Assembly: GCA_950295325.1 (NCBI GenBank)
Contig: OX485806.1
Coordinates: 47,301,169 to 47,365,168, forward strand
Direction: 5' to 3'
Origin: Polytrichum commune
Taxonomy: Eukaryota > Streptophyta > Polytrichopsida > Polytrichales > Polytrichaceae
DNA: 64,000 nt
Both the position numbers and the translations under genes were made by a program. Within the stretch, counting starts at the first letter, position 1; each line of letters begins with the position of its first letter. Below the pieces are notes generated by a model, which saw only the letters and a program-made list of their open reading frames with translations, searched no databases and had not been told where the DNA came from. Positions 1 through 9,673 of the stretch are shown piece after piece.

Positions 1-118
1 GGAAGCACCTCCCTCGTCACCCGGAAGCCCGCCACCAACCGTCTCGAGGCCACTCTCTCCCCCTCCCCCGCACCAACATCCGGAAGCCGGACCCAGCCGG
101 GAGACCCCATGGCGAAAT

Positions 119-1360
119 GTGGACCTATCCGCTTGGGACTTCCCGGAGAATCCATTCAAGCGGTTCCAGGAGGGGATGGAGGACCTCAAGACCCAGTACT
201 ACCGACTGGAGCACATCGTCAAGGGGGCGAACCATGCTCTGGACGACTGCGGACCCGGAAACATTCTCCGGGAATTGGCAAAGAGGGCGGACCGGAAGGA
301 GCTGGAGCAGGCCAAGACGGAGAACGCCCACCTCACCGCACAGGTAGCGGCTATGACCCAGGAGCTGAGTCAGAAGAGTGAGGAGATCCGGAAGTACCAT
401 GCGGAGCAGGCAGTGCTCTTCAGCCGGATCCGGGAGCTGGTGGGTCATCCGGCGGAGATCGTGAACAAGGCACATCTCTACGACCGGATGATGGAGTCCG
501 GAGAACCGGCTTCCGCCAGGCAGACCCTCCCCATCCTCGTGAAGTATTCACGGACGATGAAGGATCTCCTGGCGGAAATCCAGAGGGTGGTCCCGCCAAG
601 CGGAACACCGCGGAGGGTGCTCTATCCGGGTCCGCCAGGGTCACCAACCGGAACCCTCTACGGGGTGGTTGGTGAAGTAGCCCTGGTTCAGAATCCGCCG
701 GCCTCTGCAGGACCCAGCCAGCAAGGAGGCGGCTCTCGGCCTGGTAATTCCGGAGGGGCTCCGGAAAGGGTCCATTCTCCCCAGGTGAGGCGGAAGAGCA
801 CCGGGTCGGTCCGATCCGGAAGGGGCCAGTCCCCTGTGCCGCGGAACTCAGATAGGTCCCGGACTCCGGATAGGTCCCGGACTCCGGATAGGGCTCGGAC
901 GCCGATCCGGCACCAGACTTCCGATCGGGAGGCCACTCCGAGTAGGGGCAAGGCTCCTATGACCCACGCCTCGCCATCGTCTCCACGGGACTGCCAAGTG
1001 GTGAGTCCATTTCCTCCGCCACACTCGAGAGCGGCCTCCAACAGGGATCCGCGGACGGCTTCACTCTCGGGTGGACGGAATCCGGAGCAGGGCACCGGAA
1101 GCGATCCTTCTCCAGTCCGAAGCATCCGGATGGGGACAGCTTCCGGAACCCCAAGGACAGTCTCCGGGACACCAGGGACCGCTACCCCACGGACCGAGAG
1201 GGCAGCGGATTCGGAGGATGAGGTTGCTCCGTCTCCGAACATGAGGAGGATGCTCACGCGGCTGCAGAAGGCGTCGCCGGCCGGGGGCTCATCCGCCGTC
1301 AGCGGATTAGGGAGTCACTCAAAGGAGGGATCGGCTCCGAAGAAGCACCGGTCTTCTTAA
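119..1360 (+). CDS. Gag-like coiled-coil protein of an LTR element (413 aa)
   Basis: An uninterrupted 413-residue frame starting at ATG 119. Residues ~55-110 are charged and heptad-like (many E, K, Q, L), suggesting a coiled coil. Residues ~110-180 form a compact region with a Pro/Gly-rich motif (PSGTPRRVLYPGPPGSP). Residues ~215-400 are low-complexity, rich in Ser, Arg, Pro and Thr, with repeated DRSRTPDRSRTP units. I see no zinc knuckle, protease or RT. It sits just upstream of a candidate LTR (1456-2738), so I infer a Gag-like or ORF1-like protein of a non-autonomous or 5'-cut LTR element. An alternative is a captured host coiled-coil/RS protein. The frame is intact, unlike every other TE frame here, so this element may be young. 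The codons share the TCCGGA excess of the flanking noncoding DNA. Confidence 0.5.
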   Translation: MDLSAWDFPENPFKRFQEGMEDLKTQYYRLEHIVKGANHALDDCGPGNILRELAKRADRKELEQAKTENAHLTAQVAAMTQELSQKSEEIRKYHAEQAVLFSRIRELVGHPAEIVNKAHLYDRMMESGEPASARQTLPILVKYSRTMKDLLAEIQRVVPPSGTPRRVLYPGPPGSPTGTLYGVVGEVALVQNPPASAGPSQQGGGSRPGNSGGAPERVHSPQVRRKSTGSVRSGRGQSPVPRNSDRSRTPDRSRTPDRARTPIRHQTSDREATPSRGKAPMTHASPSSPRDCQVVSPFPPPHSRAASNRDPRTASLSGGRNPEQGTGSDPSPVRSIRMGTASGTPRTVSGTPGTATPRTERAADSEDEVAPSPNMRRMLTRLQKASPAGGSSAVSGLGSHSKEGSAPKKHRSS

Positions 1361-1522
1361 TTAGGGGAGTGGCTAGATTGGTTAGGCAGAAGGGAGGTAG
1401 GCAGGTAGGACTTAGGAGTTTTTGAAGACGATTAATAAAATTTTCCTTTGGTAGTGTCAGCGGAAAACCCGGATCTGGATCCGAGAAATCCGGGAGACCG
1501 GGGGTAGTTAGGGTTTTCTTGA

Positions 1523-1545
1523 GCGGCGGCCGCTTGGGCCGCCGC
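1523..1545. other. GC-rich hairpin, 9-bp perfect stem
   Basis: GCGGCGGCC (1523-1531), a 5-base loop, then GGCCGCCGC (1537-1545), a perfect inverted repeat. It lies about 30 bp before the TATA-like motif of the candidate LTR. It could be a protein-binding palindrome or an RNA hairpin; no function is shown. Confidence 0.7.
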
Positions 1546-1813
1546 CCTCAGTTTAGGGATTTTTGAGCCTCTACTTAAGGCTGAATAAGGAGCTTGAGGG
1601 GGGTTCCTTCTCCATTGTTGTATTGTGGTTACTCCTACCCTGAATAAATGGCTTTGCTTCTCACCCCTTTACTTCTCTTGATTGATGTGTGTGTGAATGA
1701 CCCGGAGATCGTTAGTGGAAGAGAAAGGGAGGGCATGAGGGATAGGAGTTCCGGATAGGACATGAGAGAGGAGACCCGGATCAGATCCGGTTACCGCCTT
1801 GTAGATCCTCTCT

Positions 1814-2275
1814 GAGTGTAGTGGGAGGGAAACCTCACTAATCCGGTAGGTTGGGTAACGTCTAGGTGGGATAGCCGCTGGGAAGATTGGGTGAGATCCG
1901 GAAGGAATCCGGACTTACGCCAATCTGATCTTCTGAAGAGGTCCCACCGTCCTTAGACGGACCTGTCCGGATTAGTGGTACGGATCGCCTAGTTATCTCA
2001 GATTGAGTAGAATCCAAGGTAAAGGTAGCCGGACAGATCCGACGGACGGAGAAGGAGAGGTCCGGATCAGTAAGGATTCCGATAGGAGGCCACCTCCGGA
2101 GTGCAGTAGGAAGAGATCCTCATTGTTCCGAATGCCTGGGTAACGTCCATGTGAGATAGCCGTCGTTAGGACTGGGCAAGATCCGGAAGGTGCCGGACTT
2201 ACGCCATCCGACCTTCTGAAGAGGTCTCACAGTCTTTGGACGGGGTAATCCGGAAAGTGGTACGGGTCACCTACT
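1814..2275 (+). repeat. Diverged tandem duplication, two ~180-bp copies 285 bp apart
   Basis: Copy 1 (about 1814-1993) and copy 2 (about 2099-2273) share the same order of blocks: GAGTGYAGT, GGGTAACGTC, GATAGCCG, GATCCGGAAGG, CCGGACTTACGCCA, TTCTGAAGAGGTC, then GTGGTACGG. The offset is 285 bp at several matching blocks. They differ at many positions, so the duplication is old. Both copies are dense in TCCGGA. Confidence 0.75.
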
Positions 2276-2749
2276 CATCCCGTCGAGTTAGATCTCCGGT
2301 TGGAATCCGGACTCCTCTGGCCACTATGGTCCCAAGAAACAATCCAGATCTCTCTGCGTGACCTGCCAGGACGGACCTGATCAATCCGGATTGGTTGTGA
2401 GGGAGTTCTCGGATTCTAACCTTATCAAGGACGTCTTCACCGGAAGAAACCAATTATTCTAGAGCGTAGACGTAAAGGGGTGGGTAAGTATTATAAAGAG
2501 GACCTAGAAATAACATCCGGAGAGGTACCCTCCGGAAAAAAAGCTAAGAATGTCCCCAAAGACCAAATATCCGGAAATTAGGATTTCCGGAAATTTGGCT
2601 AAGGAAGAAGAAATAAGCAGGTACGGAGAGTTTTAGACCTTCTACACTTCACAGAATCCCTGGACGATACTAGGGTCATCCGGACAACCCGGATTAGGCA
2701 CTTAAAACCGCCAATCCGGACATTTTGGTGTTCGCGTGTCCCCACAGAT

Positions 2750-3860
2750 CCATCTAGCCAACCTACCATTCAACTCGGCCTTGTTGACTAAGAACTTGAT
2801 CGCCATGTGATCGACAAAGAAAACCACCAAATTACACATAAGGTAATGGCGGAATTTCTTAATCGAGAAGACCATGGCCAAGCATTCCCTCTCCGTTGTA
2901 GAATAGTTTCTCTCTGCAAGGGTTAACTATCGGCTTGCATAAGCTACAGGTTGATCCTTCCATTTTTTTCCTGTCGCTTGACATAATGCACTACCTACAA
3001 CTACTGAGCTAGCATCACAAAACACGTGAAATGGTTTTTCCCAATCCAGTGGCACCAACACCGGATAGGTACTGAGTTTCGACCTCAACTCTTCACATGG
3101 CCTTTGGCATGCATCTGTCCACTCAAACTTACAATCCTTCTTAAGCAATTGCGTGATAGGTACAACAATCTTCGCATAATCCGGTATCAACTCTCTATAC
3201 CAACCTACATGTCCTAACAACTTGGCTATGCCCTTGGCATTGGTTGGAGTGGCCAACTCATCTATGACTGCTATCTTTCGGGATCCGGTTCCCTGTCTTT
3301 CTCACTCACCACATAGCCTAGCAGAACGCCTTTCTGAACTCCCAAAAATGTCTTGTCTGGGTTCAAAGCCAACTACATCTGTCTATATCTAATCAAAGTC
3401 TCTCTCACACATCCTAAATGTTGACTAGAATTTGACTGAGTGCTAAAATCATCAATGAAGATTGTCATGGATTTGTACAACAAGTCGGTGAAGATGTACA
3501 TGACCAGCCTTTGAAACGTGGCTGGAGCATTACACAATTCAAATGGCATGACCACCCACACAAACGTGCCCCAAAGAATGGTAAAGGCCGTTTTGTGAAC
3601 ATCTTGTAGTGCTATAGCGATCTGGTTATAACCCGCATAGCCATCCATGAAAATATAGCAAGTATGCCCCCCTATCTCCTCTAAAAGGAGAGTGATGAAA
3701 CGTAAATTAAAAATGATCCTTTTATGTACAAGCATTCAATTTCTTATAATCCACACACACCCTCAACTTCCCATTCTTCTTCTTGACCAACACCATCGGA
3801 GACACCCAATCCGTGATTTCTACAGGCTTTATAAAACCAACCCTCAACAACCTTTCTAAT
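2750..3860 (-). pseudogene. Family A Ty3/gypsy fragment (copy A1): RT and RNase H
   Basis: On the minus strand the DNA encodes pieces of a gypsy polymerase in several frames. First comes the RT fingers (SPMVLVKKKNGKLRVCVDY, about 3735-3850), then the RT palm (FMDGYAGYNQI, and FIDDFS at the YxDD position, about 3380-3710). Then follow the RT/RNase H connection (LLGHVGWYREL) and RNase H (FCDASSVVVGSAL), to about 2765. Frameshifts and stops break it. The match to the longer copy at 27148-29760 ends at the RNase H motif GRLARW near 2750. At its high-coordinate side it is fused at about 3858 to the PHD region of a different family (B1). No LTRs of its own are visible. Confidence 0.85.
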
Positions 3861-4218
3861 ACTGTCCAGATGGTAGAGAAGTCAAGGCTGGTCTCAAGCA
3901 TGCCATGTACTAACCGCGTTGACACTGATCACATAAGAGCATAGTAACCGCTCCTTTCTTCTCTCCACATACAAAACATGAAAGACCCTCTAGCACGACA
4001 GCCAGTTCAGGATGAACTGTACCTTCAATAGGTAGATGACATGGGGCACAGTTTTTGGAATGCTCGCGACATTCCTTGCCATCCTTGCCTTCCAACAACA
4101 ACAAATCACTTCGCAACACGTCTTTCACCCAAAGGATATTGCGCCCCGCCCTGATATCCAATGTCATAGGCGCCTCACGTTGGAGATAAACATAATTCCC
4201 TTGTTGGAATGTCCGCAA
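3861..4218 (-). pseudogene. B1 integrase tail with PHD finger
   Basis: The tail frame (3910-4218) carries CFVCGEKKG...LLCDQCQRG, the first half of a C4HC3 PHD finger. After a stop in place of the expected Trp, the DNA goes on to encode MACLRP and LPSGQ before it is cut by fusion to family A at about 3858. PHD fingers bind histone H3 tails. At this position, after integrase, many plant gypsy elements carry a chromodomain for targeting, so a targeting role is inferred. An upstream Cys/His cluster (CREHSKNCAPCH) may bind another zinc. Confidence 0.78.
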
Positions 4219-4224
4219 CTGAGA

Positions 4225-5200
4225 TCAGTAAGCACCACTGTGAATGCGTGCATAACGCAATGTGTCATGGTGTTGAGCAATGGACAAATTCTCCATGGCC
4301 ATAGGCATGGCCTTTTGGAAGAATTGAGCCCGCTCCTGCAAACACTCTGCCCAAATGTTTGGGTCATCCAAGTCCACAACAGGAGCTAGTTTTTCCTGAA
4401 TGGAACTCGGGAGTATAGGCTCACGTCCATACAACAACTTATACGGGCTGTAGGACGCCAAAGAAGCATGCCTACTAAATTGATAGCCCATAGAAATCCA
4501 AGGCAATATGAGGTCCCAATCCCGATGGCTTCCCCGAAGTAATCCATACTTCGTCAAGCCACGCTTAATTGTCTGAACAACCCGTTCAGCCAAGCCATCT
4601 GCCTCCGGATGATCCCGAGAGGTGGTGCGGTGATCTATGAGCGCCTTAGTGCACAACTCCTCAAAAACACCGAGGAACTCCCTCCCGTGGTCCATCAATA
4701 CCTCGGCCGGTACTCCAAAACGTGCCAACACACGATCCCAAAAAGGCGGCCGCGGCCAACTCTGCAGAGTTTTGGGGTAAAGCAACAAGCTCCATCCACT
4801 TGCTAAAATGCTCCACCATCACCAAAATGTACTTTGCTCCACATGGTGTAACCGCCAACGGTCCTGCAAAGTCCAGCGACCAACGGTAGCCCAATCCCAT
4901 GATAGGCAAGGGTTGTAATTGAGGTGACAAGGTGTTAAAACCAAACCTGATCCGATCACAAACTTCACACCTCCCAACATAAACAGCTACCTGTTGATAC
5001 ATGCCAGTCCACCAATATTGGCCACGCAACATCGAATGTGTCTTGCGTATGCCAAAATGCCCAAGTTCCCCGTGCACTTGTCGCACCAAGGAGGCCCTCT
5101 GATCCGGCCTAGGGACAATGCACCTTGTTCCATCCGACCACAATCGAAATAACAAACCGTTCTCCCAACGGAACTTTGTTATTCGATGTCCAATCCTATT
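4225..5200 (-). pseudogene. B1 integrase
   Basis: An HHCC zinc module is present (VHGELGHFG with two His, then RCEVCDR with two Cys). The catalytic core has its first Asp in WSLDFAGPL, its second in VLMDHGREFLG, and its Glu in DGLAERVVQ. The three acidic residues of the DDE triad are all readable. A frameshift near 4740-4790, between the first and second Asp, breaks the frame. The C-terminal part continues into a linker with a CREHSKNCAPCH motif and then the PHD finger. Confidence 0.85.
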
Positions 5201-5399
5201 CCTTTCCATTGCCGATGTCGACGAAGGAAAGGTCCCTTGCTGAAGCTTATGCAATACAGGAAGATCCTCCCATATATCTGCAATAGCTTGAGGTCGATCA
5301 GTCTCATCATCCGAGCCCTGTATCGGAACCTCAACAGCCGCACCAAAAAATAAAGTGAGGTAAGCAGCCGCGTGCCAACCTGGAACCACCTCTCGATCA

Positions 5400-5842
5400 C
5401 AATCTCCATGCCACTTGGCCCTAGTCAAGTCCTCATCTGAAGGACTTGGATTGTTTGAGAGTCCATCTGCATCCAAGTTGGTAATCCCAGCACGATGCAC
5501 CACCTCAAAGTCGTACACCTGGAGCAATAAAACCCACTTGCCGAGCTTGCTAGTAAGTTTATCCGACTCCATGAGCCACTGTAATGGCTGATGGTCAGTC
5601 ACCAAAGTAAAGTGTTGACCATAAAAATATGGCTGGAAATGAGCAATAGCCCACACCGCCACGAATGTTTCTCCCTCATAAGATGAATAATTGGCTTCCG
5701 CCGTATTGTTGCTTCGCGACGCATAAGCAACAACATGCTCCTGGCCAAAGTCATCATTTTGAGTGAGAACTGCTTCCAAACCCAATGAGCTCCAGTCCAT
5801 ATGCAACTGGAAAGATTTGGAAACATCAGGACGTTGAAGCAC
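5400..5842 (-). pseudogene. B1 RNase H domain
   Basis: The minus frame has the three acidic positions of gypsy RNase H: MDWSSLGLEAVL, SSYEGETFVAVWA and VTDHQPLQWLM. The post-RNase H motif VVHRAGITNLDADGLS follows. The frame is open and runs into integrase. It degrades the RNA strand of the RNA/DNA hybrid during reverse transcription. Confidence 0.85.
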
Positions 5843-5919
5843 TGGAGCTGTACCCAGTTTCTACTTCAATATCTCAAATGCATGTTTGTTGCTCACGACC
5901 CCAAGTCCAAAGTTGGTCC

Positions 5920-6900
5920 TTACTCGTGAGAATGATGAGCAGTTTGGCAATCAAGCTCAAGATCTTGACGAATCTCCGGTAGTAATTCGCTAAGCCCAAG
6001 AAAACACGAAGTCTTGGCACATCGACCGGTGCCGGAACCTCCTGGAACAATCATATGCCCCAGATATGCCAGCCGGTCATGGAAAAACTTGCACTTGCCG
6101 TGGTGCAAGCGCAATCCCCACCGCTACAACCGTTCAAAAACGGCTTGCAGATGCCTCACATGCTCTTGTGGTGTGCTGCTGAAGATGATCACATCGTCTA
6201 TGTAACACCGAGCAAAGGGCAAGCCAAAGAGGACCTGGTCCATCACCCTTTGGAACTCAGCAGGTGCATTCTTGAGGCCAAATGGAAGAAACTTCCAATG
6301 GTAAAGTTGATCCTTCCCATCTTGATCAACTCCCCAGAATGCCGTATTCATCCGGTCTCCCACAAGTAATGGGAGCTGGTGATAGCCGGATCTTAAATCC
6401 AACGTGCTAAAGACTTGAGCAAATCCGAGGGCATCAAACAACTCCTCTGGGATTGGCATGGGATACCAATCCGACTTGGTCTTCCGGTTAACTGGACGGT
6501 AATCCCCGCACATCCGCTTCTCCGTCCAATTGCCAAAGATATCCTTCTTCGATGGCATAACCGTAGCACAAGCATACTCCCCGTTGGACAGTTCGATTAA
6601 CCTTGCTGCCAAGAGCTCTTGGCAACCCACCTGAACGCCAATCCGCTCGGAAACACTGAGCCTTTAAGGTCTCCAAAAAATGGGATGGTCGTCCTCCAAC
6701 TGAATGTGGATGGGTTTTCTTTTATAACCTTCAAGATCTTGAAGGCTAAAAGAAAAACACCTACGGTACGTGCGAATAAATGCTCGTACTTTCCGTGCCT
6801 CAGCACCAGTGAAATGAGGGCCCAATTCCAATGGCCAATCATCAAACTCTGTGGTCTCCCTCTCCACTAGAAGAGAGCCACCTGGTGCTGGCACGGACTC
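5920..6900 (-). pseudogene. B1 reverse transcriptase
   Basis: Clear gypsy RT blocks on the minus strand: CGDYRPVNRKT, then STLDLRSGYHQL, then LPFGLKNAPAEFQRVMD. The catalytic YIDD box is at 6193-6204, and the thumb region LHHGKCKFFHDRLAYLGHMI follows. The N-terminal part (about 6664-6894) and the palm (6124-6630) lie in different frames. A small deletion after LGHMIVPGG removes part of the connection present in B2. The palm catalytic residues are intact, but the gene is not continuous. Confidence 0.88.
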
Positions 6901-6909
6901 TAACTGCTA
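6901..6909 (-). promoter_or_regulatory. B1 conserved TAG with readthrough context (TAG CAG TTA)
   Basis: On the minus strand the linker after the methyltransferase ends with TAG at 6907-6909, followed by CAG TTA and then the RT region in the same frame. This fits the TMV-type leaky-stop consensus UAG CAR YYA. The same stop at the same place occurs in B2 and B3. Readthrough itself is inferred. Confidence 0.6.
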
Positions 6910-7189
6910 ATGAGAGGAGGGGGCATTAACCATGCCCCCAACCTCCGTGCTAGTACTAGAGTCTAGCATTTCTTCATCACCACCAATATGTGATGATGAA
7001 GCCACCATCAAAGGTGAAGAAGCCAAAGCAGTATAAACTCATTGAGCTCGGAGCTCCTCCATCACCTGCTGATCGAATCGAAAAATTCGTTCGGCTTCTC
7101 CAACCATGACCTCAATTTCTTCCTCCATGGATGTGGACCGCTATGCCCCCTGACCAGAATCCTCTGCCCCCAGAGACAACAACTGGTCA

Positions 7190-8159
7190 CCATGATGCCG
7201 TTGCAATGCAAGGCATAAACCAACAGTCCACACCATGGTATGAAGATCCATGGCTTGGCCCAACACGAAGCGTCGTTGACCCTCAGAAAGGCCAGGAGCT
7301 GCAGTGGTGCCAGTGCGGAATCCCATGGCCCGCTTTCGTTCGTCAGCCAATGGTTCGGTGTGGATTTTGGTGTTAGCATCCCACACCATACCCAGCCCTC
7401 GATCGCGGAAGGCGAATGACTGTGGAAACGTCATAAACGTGGGAAATGCCCGCTGTGGTGCCACCACTTTGTTGACCAATGCCAACGGGGGTAAATCATC
7501 TCAAACAACCGGCAAAGAGGTCTAGTTTGGATCCAAGATGTCATCCACCTTTTGATCAAAAGGTGGAGGCACTGCAGAAAATGCTACAGCTAAGGTAGAT
7601 GACGATGTGAGGTTGGTCCAAATCCACCGAGGCCGGTGGGCATAAGAACCAATGCTCACGGCATCCACAAAAATGGGGTCTCCAAGGTGTTGACAAACAT
7701 AATGACCTCCTTCCAATACCTTGTCCCGAGAGTCTCCCAACAAAGGTACATTCTCGAAGATATACCCTGGAGGGGAAGGTTGGTGGGTAACCACCACTGC
7801 ATAAGCCGGATGAGGTCCCAGAAAATGCTAGACCTTGGATCCTCTAAACCTCGGCCTGTTCTAGCACGTGAGTGGCCTTGGCATGGCCAACCCGCAACCA
7901 CCATATCCACCGGACCCAAGTGTTGTAAGTCGGCCTCACTGATGAGTGTAACATCACGAGGGAGACGTGAAAAACACCCACGAATGGCACTCGGGTGTAA
8001 CTGCTGGGGGTACAATACCATCATGTGAAGATGGTGACAAGCCACACGGGTGGACACCTAAGAGTTGTCCACATAGACATATTGTTTGGCCGTGAGGCCA
8101 ACCTCCAATACGGCTGCTAATCATGTGCCGATGCCCCCAAACAACTCCACCAAAGTAAT
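7190..8159 (-). pseudogene. B1 C5-cytosine DNA methyltransferase domain inside the retrotransposon
   Basis: The motifs of a DNMT/Dcm-type enzyme occur in order. Motif I (SAM binding) is LVELFGGIGT at about 8124-8153. Motif IV is GWPCQGHS, with the catalytic Cys of PCQ at 7878-7886. Motif VI is FENV at about 7747-7758. Motif VIII is HRPRW at about 7624-7638. A motif IX-like DERKRAMGF lies at about 7318-7347 and a motif X-like LGQAMD at 7246-7263. The region is about 320 residues, a usual catalytic-domain length, with a short target-recognition stretch between VIII and IX. In the family the enzyme transfers methyl from SAM to cytosine C5. Defects: Gly to TGA just after motif I (8121-8123), a frameshift near 7790, and a stop at 7141. 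The key residues of motifs IV and VI remain intact. Confidence 0.88.
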
Positions 8160-9272
8160 CCCAGTGTTTGGAGGGCGCCACAAAATAGGACGTGCCAACG
8201 TGGACGGAGTATCCGGTATAAATGGTGTGGTAAAACCGAGAGAGAGGACAATGTCCTCACACCTTCGGAATAAGCCGGCGGAATCACGCCACGGTGGTAA
8301 AGGGTCCTTGGGGTGGCATATCAAGGCATTCTTAGGTGCCATCTCTCGTGGGTCTTCAACACTCCCCATGAATGCCAGTGACTCCTCCAACAATGCGGAA
8401 CCATAATGCAAAGTATCCACAATAGCGCCACATCCAAAGACCATGGATAATGGTGCTATGGTCGCGGCCGCTGCGAATGCCACAGGAATAAGCTCCCTGC
8501 GGCCGTCCCCAGCTGACCAACCTGGTCGGATCCACGCCTCCTCAGTCCAGTTGTCCAAACCAAAGCCAAAAGGGTAAAATGCTTGCTGACCAACTAAAAT
8601 GTCAGAGTTGGTCGCATCCGTCACTGCATACCTAAGAAGAAGAAGAGCAGGTGGATCTCCAGGTTTCACTCGGAAGCTAAGCTGTAATAGCCCCCGTGTA
8701 TAACCTGTGGCCCGCTCCACGTGACCAACGGATGTGACAATGGTGAATGGACAGGGAGCCAACTCCTCGGCCGCCAATCCCAAGTCCTAGGCAAGCCTCT
8801 TGCTGATCATAACTGGTTGTGCCCCTGAATCCATCATCACACAACGGGGAGCAACTCGAGTGGCATTGCCCTCAGTCCGACTGACCACCAAAATGTCGGT
8901 ATCATTCACCATACGCATGACACCGGGTTGAATGCCGCGGTGCTCATGTGGAGGTCTAGCAACTACATCATACACATAAGCTGCTCCCGCAGATTGTGGT
9001 GAGTCATAAGACGTGGTCGGCTCCCTGTCATCTAAGGTGTGTGCGTCAAAAGATGCAATGGTCTCTACGGCAAACTTTGCTTGCCGTTTGGCCACTTCAT
9101 CGGGGTCTTCAGAAGCAAGGATGTCCGTGGTGGCTTGGGCCACGGTCAGAGAAGGTGAGGATGCCTTCCCTTCCAAAATCCTACCTGCTAAGTGGAAAAC
9201 CTTAGCAGGTTGGAACTCTGGCGATGACCACTCCATTACCGTGAACAAAGGGGTGTGCAACACTTTGGACAT
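8160..9272 (-). pseudogene. B1 aspartic protease region
   Basis: The minus frame contains VMMDSGAQPVMI; the DSG at 8823-8831 is the catalytic motif of retroviral-type aspartic proteases. A second-strand motif, DILVGQQAFYP, follows about 75 residues later, as in pepsin-like retroviral folds. A single stop (TAG, about 8787) splits the domain. The frame then runs on, without a break, into the methyltransferase motif I. That shows protease and methyltransferase belonged to one polyprotein. Confidence 0.8.
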
Positions 9273-9672
9273 TGCCCCGAGCTCGTAAGCTATCCACAGA
9301 CTTCCTTGTGGTCGAGGGCATGGCTCGTGACACGGATTGAGCCCGTGTCACCGCTGCGGAACTCAACATTTCTCCCGAGGCTCCGAACATATAATAATTC
9401 GGAGTGGAAGAACTAGCCTTAGCGGCGGAGGAGGATGGTGAGTCTAAGATTTGGCCGGATGACGCTAAACTTTTGAACCTCTCCTCCAATGCTCCAATCT
9501 TCGCCTCCAACGTCTTCTCCCGATCAAAAGAAGGACGTTTCTCTGGAGGGAGAATGAAGCAGTTCTCCACCGTGTGATTGTTCCGCCCACAATGGGAACA
9601 CGTCAACTGCTTGGATAAATGTTTACCCGCCCCCTTCGTCAAATCCTTCGCGGGAACAAATGGTTTCCACTT
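9202..9672 (-). pseudogene. B1 Gag C-terminal part with one CCHC zinc knuckle
   Basis: Residues encoded at about 9559-9600 form CSHCGRNNHTVENC, a C-x2-C-x4-H-x4-C zinc knuckle typical of retroviral and retrotransposon nucleocapsid. A predicted helical stretch follows (EKTLEAKIGALEERFKSLA) and then a Ser/Ala-rich tail. The first knuckle and the capsid part seen in B2 are absent because a family D LTR interrupts the gene at 9673. A frameshift separates this part from the protease frame that starts near 9272. Confidence 0.8.
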
Positions 9673-9673
9673 G

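Larger units (their letters stand above)
1456..2738 (+). mobile_element. Candidate 3' LTR of the element carrying the 119-1360 ORF
   Basis: The segment begins TGTCAGCGG and ends GTCCCCACA, i.e. TG...CA. It stops exactly where the RNase H fragment of family A begins (2739 onward), as if inserted there. Inside are a strong GC hairpin (1523-1545), a TATA-like CTACTTAAGG (1571-1580) and AATAAA (1643-1648), in the order expected for U3-R-U5. No clear polypurine tract precedes 1456, and the 5' LTR lies outside the window, so the boundaries are inferred. No coding frame of note is present. Confidence 0.45.
3858..9672 (-). mobile_element. Family B Ty3/gypsy element, copy B1, with DNA methyltransferase and PHD finger
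   Basis: A nearly full coding region on the minus strand. Order from high to low coordinate: Gag C-terminal part with zinc knuckle, aspartic protease, C5-cytosine methyltransferase, TAG with leaky-stop context, RT, RNase H, integrase, PHD finger. It is cut at 9672 inside gag by the start of an LTR of family D, and at about 3858 inside the PHD domain by fusion to family A. Several in-frame stops and frameshifts make it non-functional as it stands. RT before integrase marks it as Ty3/gypsy rather than copia. The closest copy in the window is B2 (12328-19597). Confidence 0.9.

Noticed and set aside
7190..8159. The methyltransferase as a bacterial restriction-modification gene or contaminant.
   Set aside because: It is fused in frame with a retroelement protease, has RT downstream in the same phase, and occurs in three copies in eukaryotic TE context.
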